Source of the DNA: Serratia fonticola | Lineage (GTDB): Bacteria > Pseudomonadota > Gammaproteobacteria > Enterobacterales > Enterobacteriaceae | Assembly: GCF_006715025.1 (NCBI RefSeq) | Contig: NZ_VFMK01000001.1 | Location: 3,410,001-3,474,000 of the forward strand | DNA length: 64,000 nt | Reading direction: 5' to 3' | Shown: piece after piece, positions 51,669 to 63,935 of the stretch | Layout: every line of letters starts with the position of its first letter | How positions within the stretch are numbered: position 1 is the stretch's first letter | Notes under the pieces: model-generated | Databases searched by the model: none | What the model was told of the DNA's origin: nothing | What the model saw: the letters and a program-made list of their open reading frames with translations, nothing else | Program-made: the position numbers and the translations under genes

Positions 51669-52232
51669 TTAGCGGAATGGAGCATCCAAAGGGACTTCTG
51701 CATCAGGTTCGTGTGTGATCCTGTTTCTAAGGTCGCGACGAATCATCTCTATCGCCCAGAACCAGAAAATATGCCCCAGCAGTTCCGAAATATATTCATC
51801 TAACGGGAGCATCGCCAACGGCGGCGTCAGTCCCAGTAAAGGGAACGAGATCCAGTGAACAGCGATCGTGGCGATGATACCCGCCATGACGCCTTGCCAG
51901 AGCTTAACTTTAGGAAAAATCTCAGCAACCAGGCAGTAACCGATGGCAAAAACGAGAGAAAAAATAATGTGGGTGATGTGTACCGGGTTAATAATGTGCT
52001 CAGAAAACTGGTATACCGTATGAGTGGGATCAATACCCAGATAATCCCTCAGAAAAAGATAAGGAGGGTTAAACTCATCACGCCCACCAGAAAATGTACG
52101 CGGCGGCAAGGGCACTTCTGCTCCCCATTTTACAAACGCCGACAGAATGCCGGAAATTATCCCGACGAAAAGCGCTACCCCATACCGACGTCGACTCGGT
52201 GCTGTTCGTACAAACAGATCCATCACCTTCAT
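51669..52232 (-). CDS. yagU: YagU-family inner-membrane protein
   Basis: A 187-aa membrane protein with about three helices. It matches E. coli YagU (204 aa; linked there to acid resistance) in RRRYGVALFVGIISGILSAFVKWGAEVPLPPR, THIIFSLVFAIGYCLVAEIFPKVKLWQGVMAG and HIFWFWAIEMIRRDLRNRITHEPDAEVPL. It is shorter in the loop after residue 50. GGAGAGGTT precedes the ATG at 52232. It is monocistronic with its own terminator. Confidence 0.9.
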   Translation of the reverse strand: MKVMDLFVRTAPSRRRYGVALFVGIISGILSAFVKWGAEVPLPPRTFSGGRDEFNPPYLFLRDYLGIDPTHTVYQFSEHIINPVHITHIIFSLVFAIGYCLVAEIFPKVKLWQGVMAGIIATIAVHWISFPLLGLTPPLAMLPLDEYISELLGHIFWFWAIEMIRRDLRNRITHEPDAEVPLDAPFR

Positions 52233-52519
52233 AACCTCTCCTTCACTAAGAATATTTTTATGTTTTGTGATACTTATTGATTAGAGAGATTAATACATTG
52301 ATCGTGATCACACTTCTCACGCTTTGGTCGCCGCTTGGCGATAATACCCAGCGGCCGGGTCTTGAGAGGCTCACTATTTTGCTGAAAAAAGTCTAGGTTA
52401 TCTGGAGGTTTTTGGTTGTTGTTCGTTACACCTCAACCATTGAGAAGTTATGATGCAGAAAAATATCGTCTATTTGTAGTATGTTGAAGGCTATAACCCT
52501 GAATTTAAGGCTTTGGACT

Positions 52520-52801
52520 ATGATTAAATGTTTCCCCAAAGATATTTCTTGTGATGCCGAATATCTACAGTTCCTAAAAAGTCACAAAACCTACTATGTG
52601 TTGAACTACGGCTCCCCAAGGTATGAACCCTTTATTAAAATCCATCGAGCAGAATGCGCATACATAAATGGTGAAATATATAGTCCACATACAGGGGCAG
52701 GTTATACAAAGGTATGTGCAAATACGATTGGGGAGCTTGAGCAGTGGTGCGAAGCAAATGGCCTATCCAAGGCAACCGAATGCAAAAAATGCTTAACATG
52801 A
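52520..52801 (+). CDS. hypothetical protein with HRxxC and CxxC motifs
   Basis: A 93-aa soluble protein, MIKCFPKDISCDAEYLQFLKSHKTYY. Motifs: IKIHRAECAYI in the middle, YTKVCANTIGELEQWCEANG, and C-terminal ATECKKCLT, a plausible zinc-binding set. The ATG at 52520 (AAGG about 10 bases upstream) is preferred; an ATG at 52481 adds 13 residues. The region is AT-rich compared with its neighbours, which suggests acquisition. I do not recognise the family. Confidence 0.55.
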   Translation: MIKCFPKDISCDAEYLQFLKSHKTYYVLNYGSPRYEPFIKIHRAECAYINGEIYSPHTGAGYTKVCANTIGELEQWCEANGLSKATECKKCLT

Positions 52802-52956
52802 AACCCTATCAGCATTATCCCGATGCCACTTAATCAACACCTCAATGGGAGAGGCGCACACGTCCAGTTCGCTCAGTAGAGACTTGCAGCAGGCAACCAA
52901 GAAGTCTTTCGCAATGCAAACGATATGCTTGATTCAAGCGACTTCCCCAAGAAACG

Positions 52957-52982
52957 AAAAAACCTCGCCGAAACGAGGTTTT
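52957..52982 (-). terminator. rho-independent terminator of icd
   Basis: On the minus strand AAAACCTCG, loop of 6, CGAGGTTTT, TT: 9-bp stem, 15 bases after the icd stop codon. Confidence 0.85.
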
Positions 52983-52997
52983 AGCACTAAAACACAC

Positions 52998-54251
52998 TTA
53001 CATGTGTTTAACGATAGCGTCGCCAAACTCTGAACATTTCAGCAGCTTAGCGCCTTCCATCAGACGTTCGAAGTCATAGGTTACGGTCTTGGCAGCGATA
53101 GCGCCTTCCATTCCCTTAACGATCAGGTCAGCCGCTTCAAACCAGCCCATGTGACGCAGCATCATCTCTGCAGACAGGATGATGGAACCTGGGTTCACTT
53201 TGTCTTGGCCTGCATACTTAGGTGCCGTACCGTGAGTGGCTTCAAACAGCGCACAGTCAGAACCGATGTTGGCACCAGGGGCAATACCAATACCGCCAAC
53301 CTGAGCAGCCAAGGCGTCGGAAATGTAGTCACCGTTCAGGTTCATACAGGCGATAACGTCGTATTCTGCCGGGCGCAGCAGGATTTGCTGCAAGAAGGCA
53401 TCGGCGATCACATCTTTAACGACAATCTCTTTGCCTGTTTTCGGGTTCTTGATTTTCAGCCATGGACCGCCGTCGATCAGTTCGCCACCAAATTCTTCAC
53501 GCGCCAGCTCGTAGCCCCAATCTTTGAAGGCACCTTCGGTGAACTTCATGATGTTGCCTTTGTGAACCAGCGTCACTGAATCACGATCGTTGTCGATTGC
53601 GTATTCGATAGCCGCGCGCACCAGACGTTTGGTACCTTCTTCAGAACATGGCTTCACGCCAATACCGCACTGCTCTGGGAAACGGATTTTCTTCACGCCC
53701 ATTTCATCGCGCAGGAATTTGATCACTTTGTCTGCTTCTGCAGAACCGGCTTTCCATTCGATACCAGCATAGATGTCTTCAGCGTTTTCACGGAAGATCA
53801 CCATATCGGTCAGCTCAGGCTGCTTAACCGGGCTTGGTGTTCCCTGATAGTAACGCACCGGGCGCAAGCACACATACAGATCGAGTTGTTGGCGCAAAGC
53901 AACGTTCAGAGAACGGATACCGCCACCGACCGGCGTGGTCAGCGGGCCTTTGATAGCAACGCGGTAGTCACGAATGAGATCCAGTGTTTCATCCGGCAGC
54001 CACACGTCTTTCCCATAAACTTGGGTGGATTTTTCACCGGTATAAATTTCCATCCAGGAGATTTTACGTTCGCCGTGGTAGGCTTTTTTGACTGCTGCAT
54101 CGACCACGTGAATCATGGCAGGGGTAACATCGACGCCAATACCGTCACCTTCGATGAACGGGATGATAGGGTTATGCGGAACAACCAGTTTACCCTGGGC
54201 ATCAACCGTAATCTTTTTACCTTCTGCCGGAACAACTACTTTGCTTTCCAT
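52998..54251 (-). CDS. icd: NADP+-dependent isocitrate dehydrogenase
   Basis: A TCA-cycle enzyme converting isocitrate to 2-oxoglutarate with NADPH formation, 417 aa, one residue longer than in E. coli. GGGIRSLNVALRQQ carries the substrate-binding Ser (about 114), which AceK phosphorylates in relatives. Also present are ENAEDIYAG, LVHKGNIMKFTEGAFKDWGY and NLNGDYISDALAAQVGGIGIAPGANIG. The ATG at 54251 with AGGAGAGG upstream is chosen over a TTG one codon earlier. It is divergent from rluE. The 3' end is intact and not rearranged, although in E. coli it is the e14 prophage site. Confidence 0.97.
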   Translation of the reverse strand: MESKVVVPAEGKKITVDAQGKLVVPHNPIIPFIEGDGIGVDVTPAMIHVVDAAVKKAYHGERKISWMEIYTGEKSTQVYGKDVWLPDETLDLIRDYRVAIKGPLTTPVGGGIRSLNVALRQQLDLYVCLRPVRYYQGTPSPVKQPELTDMVIFRENAEDIYAGIEWKAGSAEADKVIKFLRDEMGVKKIRFPEQCGIGVKPCSEEGTKRLVRAAIEYAIDNDRDSVTLVHKGNIMKFTEGAFKDWGYELAREEFGGELIDGGPWLKIKNPKTGKEIVVKDVIADAFLQQILLRPAEYDVIACMNLNGDYISDALAAQVGGIGIAPGANIGSDCALFEATHGTAPKYAGQDKVNPGSIILSAEMMLRHMGWFEAADLIVKGMEGAIAAKTVTYDFERLMEGAKLLKCSEFGDAIVKHM

Positions 54252-54336
54252 CAACCTCTCCTTTCTTCTTTCAAGCGCAATTTTTGTTAATGCTTTGTAA
54301 GATGCGTGTCAATACTACTTGAATATTCAGCCCGCG

Positions 54337-54355
54337 CCAATCTGAAACAGATTGG
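54337..54355. promoter_or_regulatory. palindrome between icd and rluE
   Basis: CCAATCTG-AAA-CAGATTGG, perfect 8-bp arms, ending three bases before a TATAAT (54358-54363). It would sit over the -35/spacer of the rluE promoter and upstream of icd. Owner unknown. Confidence 0.4.
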
Positions 54356-54391
54356 GCTATAATGCGCTTATCATTCGTAATCTCAACTGCT

Positions 54392-55018
54392 ATGACTAAA
54401 TTCTCTGTTAAAAATCACCAAGTTAAACGATTCAGCCAAGCCAAACCTGCGGCCCGCCCGGTAAAGCAAGGCCCGCGACGGGTGGTAATATTCAATAAAC
54501 CCTTTGATGTATTACCCCAATTTACCGATGAGGCCGGCCGCACTACGCTGAAAGCCTTTATCCCCTTTAGCGATGTCTATGCCGCCGGGCGTCTCGATCG
54601 CGATAGCGAAGGATTACTGGTACTGACGAATGACGGCAAGCTGCAGGCGCAATTGACTCAGCCCGGCAAACGCACTGGCAAGATTTATTACGTCCAGGTT
54701 GAAGGTGAACCGCAAGAAAGCGATCTGGCGGCGTTGCGCCATGGCGTTACGCTGAAAGATGGGCCGACATTGCCCGCAGGCGTAGAGCGGGTAGCCGAAC
54801 CCGACTGGCTGTGGCCACGCAATCCGCCGATCCGTGAACGGAAATCCATCCCCACCAGTTGGTTGAAAATCACCCTTTATGAGGGCCGGAATCGCCAGGT
54901 GCGTCGAATGACAGCGCATATTGGCTTCCCTACCCTACGCCTGATTCGCTACAGTATGGGACAGCTTTCCTTGGGCAGCCTGCAGCCCGGTGAATGGCAA
55001 ACCGTTGATTCGCTATAA
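54392..55018 (+). CDS. rluE: 23S rRNA pseudouridine synthase E (RluE)
   Basis: It makes pseudouridine 2457 in 23S rRNA. RsuA-family core: NKPFDVLPQFTDEAGR, catalytic Asp in AAGRLDRDSEGLLVLTNDG, and the C-terminal KITLYEGRNRQVRRMTAHIGFPTLRLIRYSMG. I place the start at 54392 (208 aa) because the earlier ATG at 54362 overlaps a TATAAT -10 box; neither has a strong ribosome-binding site. It heads the rluE-nudJ pair. Confidence 0.93.
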   Translation: MTKFSVKNHQVKRFSQAKPAARPVKQGPRRVVIFNKPFDVLPQFTDEAGRTTLKAFIPFSDVYAAGRLDRDSEGLLVLTNDGKLQAQLTQPGKRTGKIYYVQVEGEPQESDLAALRHGVTLKDGPTLPAGVERVAEPDWLWPRNPPIRERKSIPTSWLKITLYEGRNRQVRRMTAHIGFPTLRLIRYSMGQLSLGSLQPGEWQTVDSL

Positions 55019-55035
55019 CCACCGAAGGAGTCACC

Positions 55036-55482
55036 ATGTTTAAGCCACATGTCACCGTCGCCTGTGTCGTCCACGCTGTCGGAAAATTTCTGGTTGTGGA
55101 AGAAACCATCAATCACAAAGCATTATGGAATCAACCGGCAGGTCATCTTGAGGCAGATGAAACGCTGATCCAGGCAGCAGAACGGGAACTGTGGGAGGAA
55201 ACCGGTATTCGCGCCACACCGCAGTCCTTCCTGCGCATGCATCAGTGGATCGCACCGGACAACACGCCGTTCCTGCGCTTCTGTTTTGTGATTGAGCTGG
55301 AAACCCAACTCCCTACCGAGCCCCATGATCCGGATATCGATCGTTGTCTGTGGCTTACCGCCGAAGAGATTTTAGCCGCCAGTAACCTGCGTTCTCCGCT
55401 GGTTGCCGAGAGTATCCGCTGCTATCAGCAGCAGGAACGTTACCCATTGTCGCTCGTCGCCAGCTTCAACTGGCCATTTTGA
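55036..55482 (+). CDS. nudJ: Nudix phosphatase NudJ
   Basis: A cytosolic Nudix hydrolase, 148 aa. In E. coli NudJ hydrolyses nucleoside di/triphosphates and HMP-pyrophosphate. The Nudix box GHLEADETLIQAAERELWEETGI is complete (G-x5-E-x7-REUxEExGU). AAGGAG lies 8 bases before the ATG. It is 17 bases after rluE and 95 before mnmA, the E. coli order. Confidence 0.95.
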   Translation: MFKPHVTVACVVHAVGKFLVVEETINHKALWNQPAGHLEADETLIQAAERELWEETGIRATPQSFLRMHQWIAPDNTPFLRFCFVIELETQLPTEPHDPDIDRCLWLTAEEILAASNLRSPLVAESIRCYQQQERYPLSLVASFNWPF

Positions 55483-55577
55483 CAGCGAATAAGTGCCGTG
55501 CGCGCAGGCGGCCAACGTGGTAAAATCCTGCGCTTGTTTTTTATCGCACAGTACGTGTTCAAGTTCGTGAGATCCCC

Positions 55578-56681
55578 ATGTCAGACAACAGCCAGAAAAA
55601 AGTGATCGTCGGTATGTCCGGCGGTGTCGACTCTTCCGTTACTGCCTATCTGTTACAACAACAGGGCTATCAGGTCGCTGGGTTGTTCATGAAGAACTGG
55701 GAAGAGGACGACGACGAGGAATATTGCTCCGCCGCAGCCGATTTGGCGGATGCGCAGGCCGTCTGCGACAAACTGGGTATCGAGCTGCATACGGTAAACT
55801 TTGCGGCAGAATATTGGGATAACGTCTTTGAGCTGTTCCTTGAAGAATACAAGGCCGGGCGTACCCCTAACCCAGACATCCTGTGTAATAAAGAAATCAA
55901 ATTCAAAGCGTTCCTGGAATTTGCCGCAGAAGATTTGGGGGCGGATTACATCGCCACCGGTCACTATGTACGTCGCCAGGATGTAGACGGTAAAAGCCGC
56001 CTGTTGCGTGGCGTCGATGGCAACAAAGACCAGAGTTATTTCCTGTATACCCTAAGCCATGAACAGGTCGCACAAAGCCTGTTTCCTGTCGGTGAGCTGG
56101 AAAAACCGGAAGTGCGCCGCATTGCGGAACAACTGGAACTGGTAACCGCCAAGAAAAAAGACTCCACTGGCATCTGCTTTATCGGCGAACGTAAATTCCG
56201 TGACTTCCTTGGCCGTTACCTGCCTGCGCAGCCAGGCCCAATCGTCACCGTGGATGGCCAGACTATCGGCGAACATCAAGGCCTGATGTATCACACACTC
56301 GGCCAACGTAAGGGGCTGGGGATCGGCGGCATGAAAGACAGCAGCGAAGATCCGTGGTACGTGGTGGATAAAGACGTCGCCAACAATATTCTGGTTGTCG
56401 CTCAGGGTCACGATCACCCACGTTTGATGTCTATCGGCCTGATCGCACAGCAGTTACATTGGGTTGATCGCTTGCCGTTAACACAGACACTGCGTTGCAC
56501 GGTAAAGACTCGCTATCGCCAGCAGGATATTCCCTGCACCGTGACACCGCTGGACGCCGATCGCATCGAAGTTCGCTTTGATGAACCAGTTGCAGCCGTC
56601 ACACCAGGCCAATCCGCCGTGTTCTATCTGGGCGATATCTGCCTGGGCGGTGGCATTATTGAACAGCGTATACAGGAGTAA
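55578..56681 (+). CDS. mnmA: tRNA-specific 2-thiouridylase MnmA
   Basis: It installs the 2-thio group on U34 of tRNA Lys, Glu and Gln with sulfur relayed by TusE. N-type ATP pyrophosphatase loop SGGVDSSV at about residues 14-21. The catalytic cysteines are in PDILCNKEIKF (Cys103) and STGICFIGERKF (about 200). At 367 aa it is full length. It is followed two bases later by hflD. Confidence 0.97.
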   Translation: MSDNSQKKVIVGMSGGVDSSVTAYLLQQQGYQVAGLFMKNWEEDDDEEYCSAAADLADAQAVCDKLGIELHTVNFAAEYWDNVFELFLEEYKAGRTPNPDILCNKEIKFKAFLEFAAEDLGADYIATGHYVRRQDVDGKSRLLRGVDGNKDQSYFLYTLSHEQVAQSLFPVGELEKPEVRRIAEQLELVTAKKKDSTGICFIGERKFRDFLGRYLPAQPGPIVTVDGQTIGEHQGLMYHTLGQRKGLGIGGMKDSSEDPWYVVDKDVANNILVVAQGHDHPRLMSIGLIAQQLHWVDRLPLTQTLRCTVKTRYRQQDIPCTVTPLDADRIEVRFDEPVAAVTPGQSAVFYLGDICLGGGIIEQRIQE

Positions 56682-56683
56682 CC

Positions 56684-57310
56684 GTGGCGAAGAATTATTA
56701 CGACATCACGCTGGCAATGGCCGGGATCAGTCAATCTGCGCGCCTGGTCCAGCAACTGGCGCACGAAGGGCAGATGGATCGTGAAGCCTTCCATACTTCG
56801 CTCAACAGCCTGTTGCAGATGGACCCACCGTCAACCCTGGCGGTGTTCGGCGGTGAAGAACGTCACCTGAAAATGGGCCTGGAGACGCTGATCGGCGTAC
56901 TCAATGCCAACAATAAGGGGCCCGCCGCAGAGCTGACCCGCTATACCATCAGCCTGATGGTGCTGGAGCGCAAACTGAACGCCAACCCATCAGCGATGAA
57001 TACCCTAGGCGAACGGTTGAACCAGTTGGAGCGCCAACTGGCGCATTTTGAACTGGAATCGGAAACCATCATCAGTGCGCTTGCCGGTATTTATGTTGAT
57101 GTTGTCTCACCGTTGGGGCCGCGTATTCAGGTGACCGGCTCACCGGCCATCCTGCAAAACCCGCAGGTACAGGCCAAGGTGCGTGCCACCCTGCTCGCGG
57201 GCATCCGTGCCGCCGTGCTGTGGCAACAGGTTGGCGGCAGCCGCCTGCAATTAATGTTTTCCCGTAATCGTCTGCTCAAGCAGGCGCAACAAATCGTTGC
57301 TCATTGTTAA
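56684..57310 (+). CDS. hflD: HflD, high-frequency-lysogenisation protein
   Basis: A 208-aa helical peripheral membrane protein. In E. coli it binds phage lambda CII and lowers its activity; its cellular role is unclear. It matches E. coli HflD closely (MAKNYYDITLAMAGISQSARLVQQLAHEG; AIYVDVVSPLGPRIQVTGSPA; VRATLLAGIRAAVLWQQVGG). The start is GTG at 56684, after CAGGAGTAACC. It lies between mnmA and purB in one unit. Confidence 0.95.
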   Translation: MAKNYYDITLAMAGISQSARLVQQLAHEGQMDREAFHTSLNSLLQMDPPSTLAVFGGEERHLKMGLETLIGVLNANNKGPAAELTRYTISLMVLERKLNANPSAMNTLGERLNQLERQLAHFELESETIISALAGIYVDVVSPLGPRIQVTGSPAILQNPQVQAKVRATLLAGIRAAVLWQQVGGSRLQLMFSRNRLLKQAQQIVAHC

Positions 57311-57331
57311 TCTTCCCAGGAGTTGCTACCG

Positions 57332-58702
57332 ATGGAATTATCCTCACTGACCGCCGTTTCCCCCGTTGACGGACGTTACGGTGACAAAGTCAGCGCACTG
57401 CGCACCATTTTCAGCGAATACGGTCTGCTGAAATTCCGTGTTCAGGTTGAAGTACGTTGGCTGCAAAAACTGGCCGCTTGCGCAGAAATCAACGAAGTTC
57501 CTGCTTTTGATGCCAACGCAAACGCTTTCCTTGATAAGATCGTCGCAGAATTCAGTGAAGAAGACGCACAGCGCATCAAGACCATTGAGCGCACCACCAA
57601 TCACGATGTGAAAGCGGTTGAATACTTCCTGAAAGAGAAAGTGGCTGCGGTGCCTGCCCTGCATGCTGTATCCGAGTTTATCCACTTCGCCTGTACTTCT
57701 GAAGACATCAATAACCTGTCACACGCGCTGATGCTGCAAACGGCACGTCAGGATGTGGTGCTGCCTTACTGGCGTAAAATCATTGATGCCATCAAGGGCC
57801 TGGCGCTGGAATATCGTGACATTCCGTTGCTTTCACGTACTCATGGCCAGCCCGCCACCCCATCTACCGTGGGTAAAGAACTGGCTAACGTGGCATACCG
57901 CATGGATCGCCAGTACCGTCAGTTGGAGCGCGTGGAAATCCTGGGTAAAATTAACGGTGCGGTGGGCAACTATAATGCTCACATCGTGGCCTACCCAGAA
58001 GTTGACTGGCATCGTTTCAGCGAAGAGTTTGTCACTTCACTGGGGGTCACCTGGAACCCGTACACCACCCAGATTGAACCTCATGACTATATTGCCGAGC
58101 TGTTCGACTGCGTTGCCCGCTTTAACACCATTCTGATCGACTTCGATCGTGATATCTGGGGATACATCGCCCTGAATCACTTCAAGCAAAAGACCATTGC
58201 CGGTGAGATTGGCTCCTCCACCATGCCGCACAAGGTTAACCCCATCGACTTCGAGAACTCCGAAGGCAACCTGGGCCTGGCTAACGCGGTGCTGGGCCAT
58301 CTGGCGAGCAAACTGCCGGTATCCCGCTGGCAGCGCGACCTCACGGACTCCACCGTATTGCGTAACCTGGGTGTCGGCCTGGGCTATGCCTTGATCGCCT
58401 ATCAGGCCACCATGAAAGGCATCAGCAAGCTGGAAGTGAACCGTGCACACTTGTTAGACGAGTTGGATCACAACTGGGAAGTGCTGGCTGAACCTATCCA
58501 AACCGTGATGCGCCGTTATGGCATCGAAAAACCGTATGAAAAGCTGAAAGAACTGACCCGGGGCAAGCGCGTGGATGCCGCCGGTATGCAAGCGTTTATC
58601 GACGGTCTGGAACTGCCGGAAGACGAAAAAACCCGCCTGAAAGCCATGACGCCAGCCAACTACATTGGCCGTGCAACCACCATGGTTGATGAGCTGAAGT
58701 AA
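57332..58702 (+). CDS. purB: adenylosuccinate lyase PurB
   Basis: A fumarase/aspartase-superfamily lyase acting twice in purine synthesis (SAICAR to AICAR; adenylosuccinate to AMP). The signature loop GSSTMPHKVNPIDFENSEGN, the SRTHGQPATPSTVGKE segment and TTNHDVKAVEYFLKEK are visible. The ATG at 57332 gives 456 aa, the E. coli length, with CCAGGAG upstream; the frame extends three codons further. In E. coli phoPQ follows; here the ebg genes do. Confidence 0.97.
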   Translation: MELSSLTAVSPVDGRYGDKVSALRTIFSEYGLLKFRVQVEVRWLQKLAACAEINEVPAFDANANAFLDKIVAEFSEEDAQRIKTIERTTNHDVKAVEYFLKEKVAAVPALHAVSEFIHFACTSEDINNLSHALMLQTARQDVVLPYWRKIIDAIKGLALEYRDIPLLSRTHGQPATPSTVGKELANVAYRMDRQYRQLERVEILGKINGAVGNYNAHIVAYPEVDWHRFSEEFVTSLGVTWNPYTTQIEPHDYIAELFDCVARFNTILIDFDRDIWGYIALNHFKQKTIAGEIGSSTMPHKVNPIDFENSEGNLGLANAVLGHLASKLPVSRWQRDLTDSTVLRNLGVGLGYALIAYQATMKGISKLEVNRAHLLDELDHNWEVLAEPIQTVMRRYGIEKPYEKLKELTRGKRVDAAGMQAFIDGLELPEDEKTRLKAMTPANYIGRATTMVDELK

Positions 58703-58725
58703 GCGGTTATTGCCCCGCACTCCGC

Positions 58726-58820
58726 CCCTCTCCCATAGGGAGAGGGAACTGCAACAGTGATGTGGGCAGGACTGTGGTAATCTGAAACCCGTTCAATCCC
58801 CCTCTCCGCTTGGGAGGGGG
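58726..58820. repeat. two similar GC-rich hairpins after purB
   Basis: CCCTCTCCC-ATA-GGGAGAGGG at 58726-58746, and CCCCCTC / GAGGGGG at 58798-58820, 50 bases apart. Neither has a T-run. They look like one repeat family of intergenic palindromes; a related CCCTCTC/GAGAGGG pair lies between hutC and hutI near 32714-32757. Confidence 0.5.
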
Positions 58821-58979
58821 CATTCATATTGCTAAACCCCCTCCCCGATCCCAGCTTTATGTCTGCAACGTCGATAAGCTATCCTTACTTTTTTACTAAA
58901 AACCGATGAAAGTTCGCTGACATCACTTACAATGCCAGATAACGAAGTTTGCCGTTCAGGCTGTGAGAAAAGGACGAGT

Positions 58980-59963
58980 ATGGCAACGCTGAAAGATATC
59001 GCGACAGAAGCAGGCGTTTCACTGGCGACAGTTTCCCGGGTGCTGAACGATGACCCCACCTTGAATGTGAAAGAAGAAACCAAACATCGCATTCTGGAAA
59101 TTGCCGAGAAGCTTGAATACAAAACCAGCAGTTCCAAAAAACAGCAGATGAATGCGGTGTTACATCACCACATCCTTGCGTTGTACAGCTACAAGCAAGA
59201 GATGGAAATCAACGATCCTTATTATCTTTCTATCCGTCACGGTATCGAAACACAGTGCGAAAGGTTAGGGATTGAGCTGACCAACTGCTATAAAAATACC
59301 CCGCCGCCTGAGCTGAAAAAGGTAACGGGCGTGCTGATTGTCAGTAAACCCACGCCAGAAACCCTGCGTAAAGCGGCCGCATTAACCGATAATATCTGCT
59401 TGATTGATTTTAATGAGCCCGGATCAGACTATGACTCCGTCGATATCGATCTGGCCCGGATCAGCAAAGAAATCATCGATTACTTTATTGCATGCGGTGC
59501 CAATCGGATTGGTTTTATCGGCGGTGCTGATGAGCCAGACAGAGCCGATATCCGCGAGGCCGCCTTTGTCGAGTATGGTCAGTTGAAAGGCGTTGTCTCC
59601 GCACCCGATATTTACCGAGGTGATTTCTCCAGCGCTTCTGGCTACGAACTGGCAAAAAAGATGCTGTCAAAACCGGATCATCCCCGTGCACTGTTTGTCG
59701 CCTCTGATTCTATTGCTATCGGCGTATTACGCTCCATCCATGAATTGGGATTACGGATCCCAGAGGATATCGCCCTGATCAGCGTCAACGATATTCCGAC
59801 GGCACGTTTTACCTTCCCGCCGTTGTCGACAGTACGTATTCATTCAGAAATGATGGGGATCCAAGGGGTCAACCTGTTGCTGGAAAAGCTGCGCGATGGC
59901 CGCGCGCTGCCGCTGCAAGTCTATGTCCCCAGCAAGTTGAAGCTGCGTAACACCACCCGTTAA
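58980..59963 (+). CDS. ebgR: LacI-family repressor EbgR
   Basis: A 327-aa repressor of the evolved beta-galactosidase genes, the same length as in E. coli. The headpiece MATLKDIATEAGVSLATVSRVLNDDPTLNVKEETKHRILEIAEKLEYKTSS is nearly identical, and the C-terminal PTARFTFPPLSTVRIHSEMMG is shared. The ATG at 58980 has AAAGGAC before it; the frame is open for 16 codons upstream. A TTTACTAAAA half-operator at 58892-58901 suggests autoregulation. Confidence 0.95.
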   Translation: MATLKDIATEAGVSLATVSRVLNDDPTLNVKEETKHRILEIAEKLEYKTSSSKKQQMNAVLHHHILALYSYKQEMEINDPYYLSIRHGIETQCERLGIELTNCYKNTPPPELKKVTGVLIVSKPTPETLRKAAALTDNICLIDFNEPGSDYDSVDIDLARISKEIIDYFIACGANRIGFIGGADEPDRADIREAAFVEYGQLKGVVSAPDIYRGDFSSASGYELAKKMLSKPDHPRALFVASDSIAIGVLRSIHELGLRIPEDIALISVNDIPTARFTFPPLSTVRIHSEMMGIQGVNLLLEKLRDGRALPLQVYVPSKLKLRNTTR

Positions 59964-60189
59964 TCCTCCGCTATATCACCACCTCATGCAGACACAGCCA
60001 ATTTATCAGTAAAACAATACTAATAAATTGGTTCTTTTTTACTTCTCCATTACGGTTTATCCAAGCGCTAAAATCGCACCTTACCCGCTGATACCGCATC
60101 TGCCCGATTTCTTTATCTCGATCACATAACCCTCTACCGATCCACGAAAAAACGTGATCGCAGTAAAATAATGCATATTCCCGCGTATC

Positions 60190-60212
60190 TTTTAGTAAAT
60201 ATTTTACTAAAA
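60190..60212. promoter_or_regulatory. EbgR operator upstream of ebgA
   Basis: TTTTAGTAAA-TAT-TTTACTAAAA: perfect 10-bp arms, 80 bases before ebgA in the 330-base ebgR-ebgA gap. The same TTTACTAAAA half-site occurs before ebgR. Confidence 0.7.
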
Positions 60213-60252
60213 TCCAGACAAATATCTGATGACACCGCCCCTAAACCTGTAA

Positions 60253-63837
<3,585 letters not shown>

Positions 63838-63935
63838 TCTTGATGATTGGCCGGGCGTGAGCGTTCACGCCCCATTCCTGATTAGACGCCCAATTGGTTT
63901 GGGTTCATCATTGATGTCATACACCGGAGGACGCT

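Noticed and set aside
51440..51703. 87-aa minus-strand ORF beside yagU
   Set aside because: It overlaps the yagU 3' end and terminator and has a Cys/Ser-rich shadow composition.
52998..53100. Prophage attachment at the icd 3' end, as with e14 in E. coli
   Set aside because: The icd coding end and terminator are intact and there is no integrase, duplicated icd tail or phage gene nearby.
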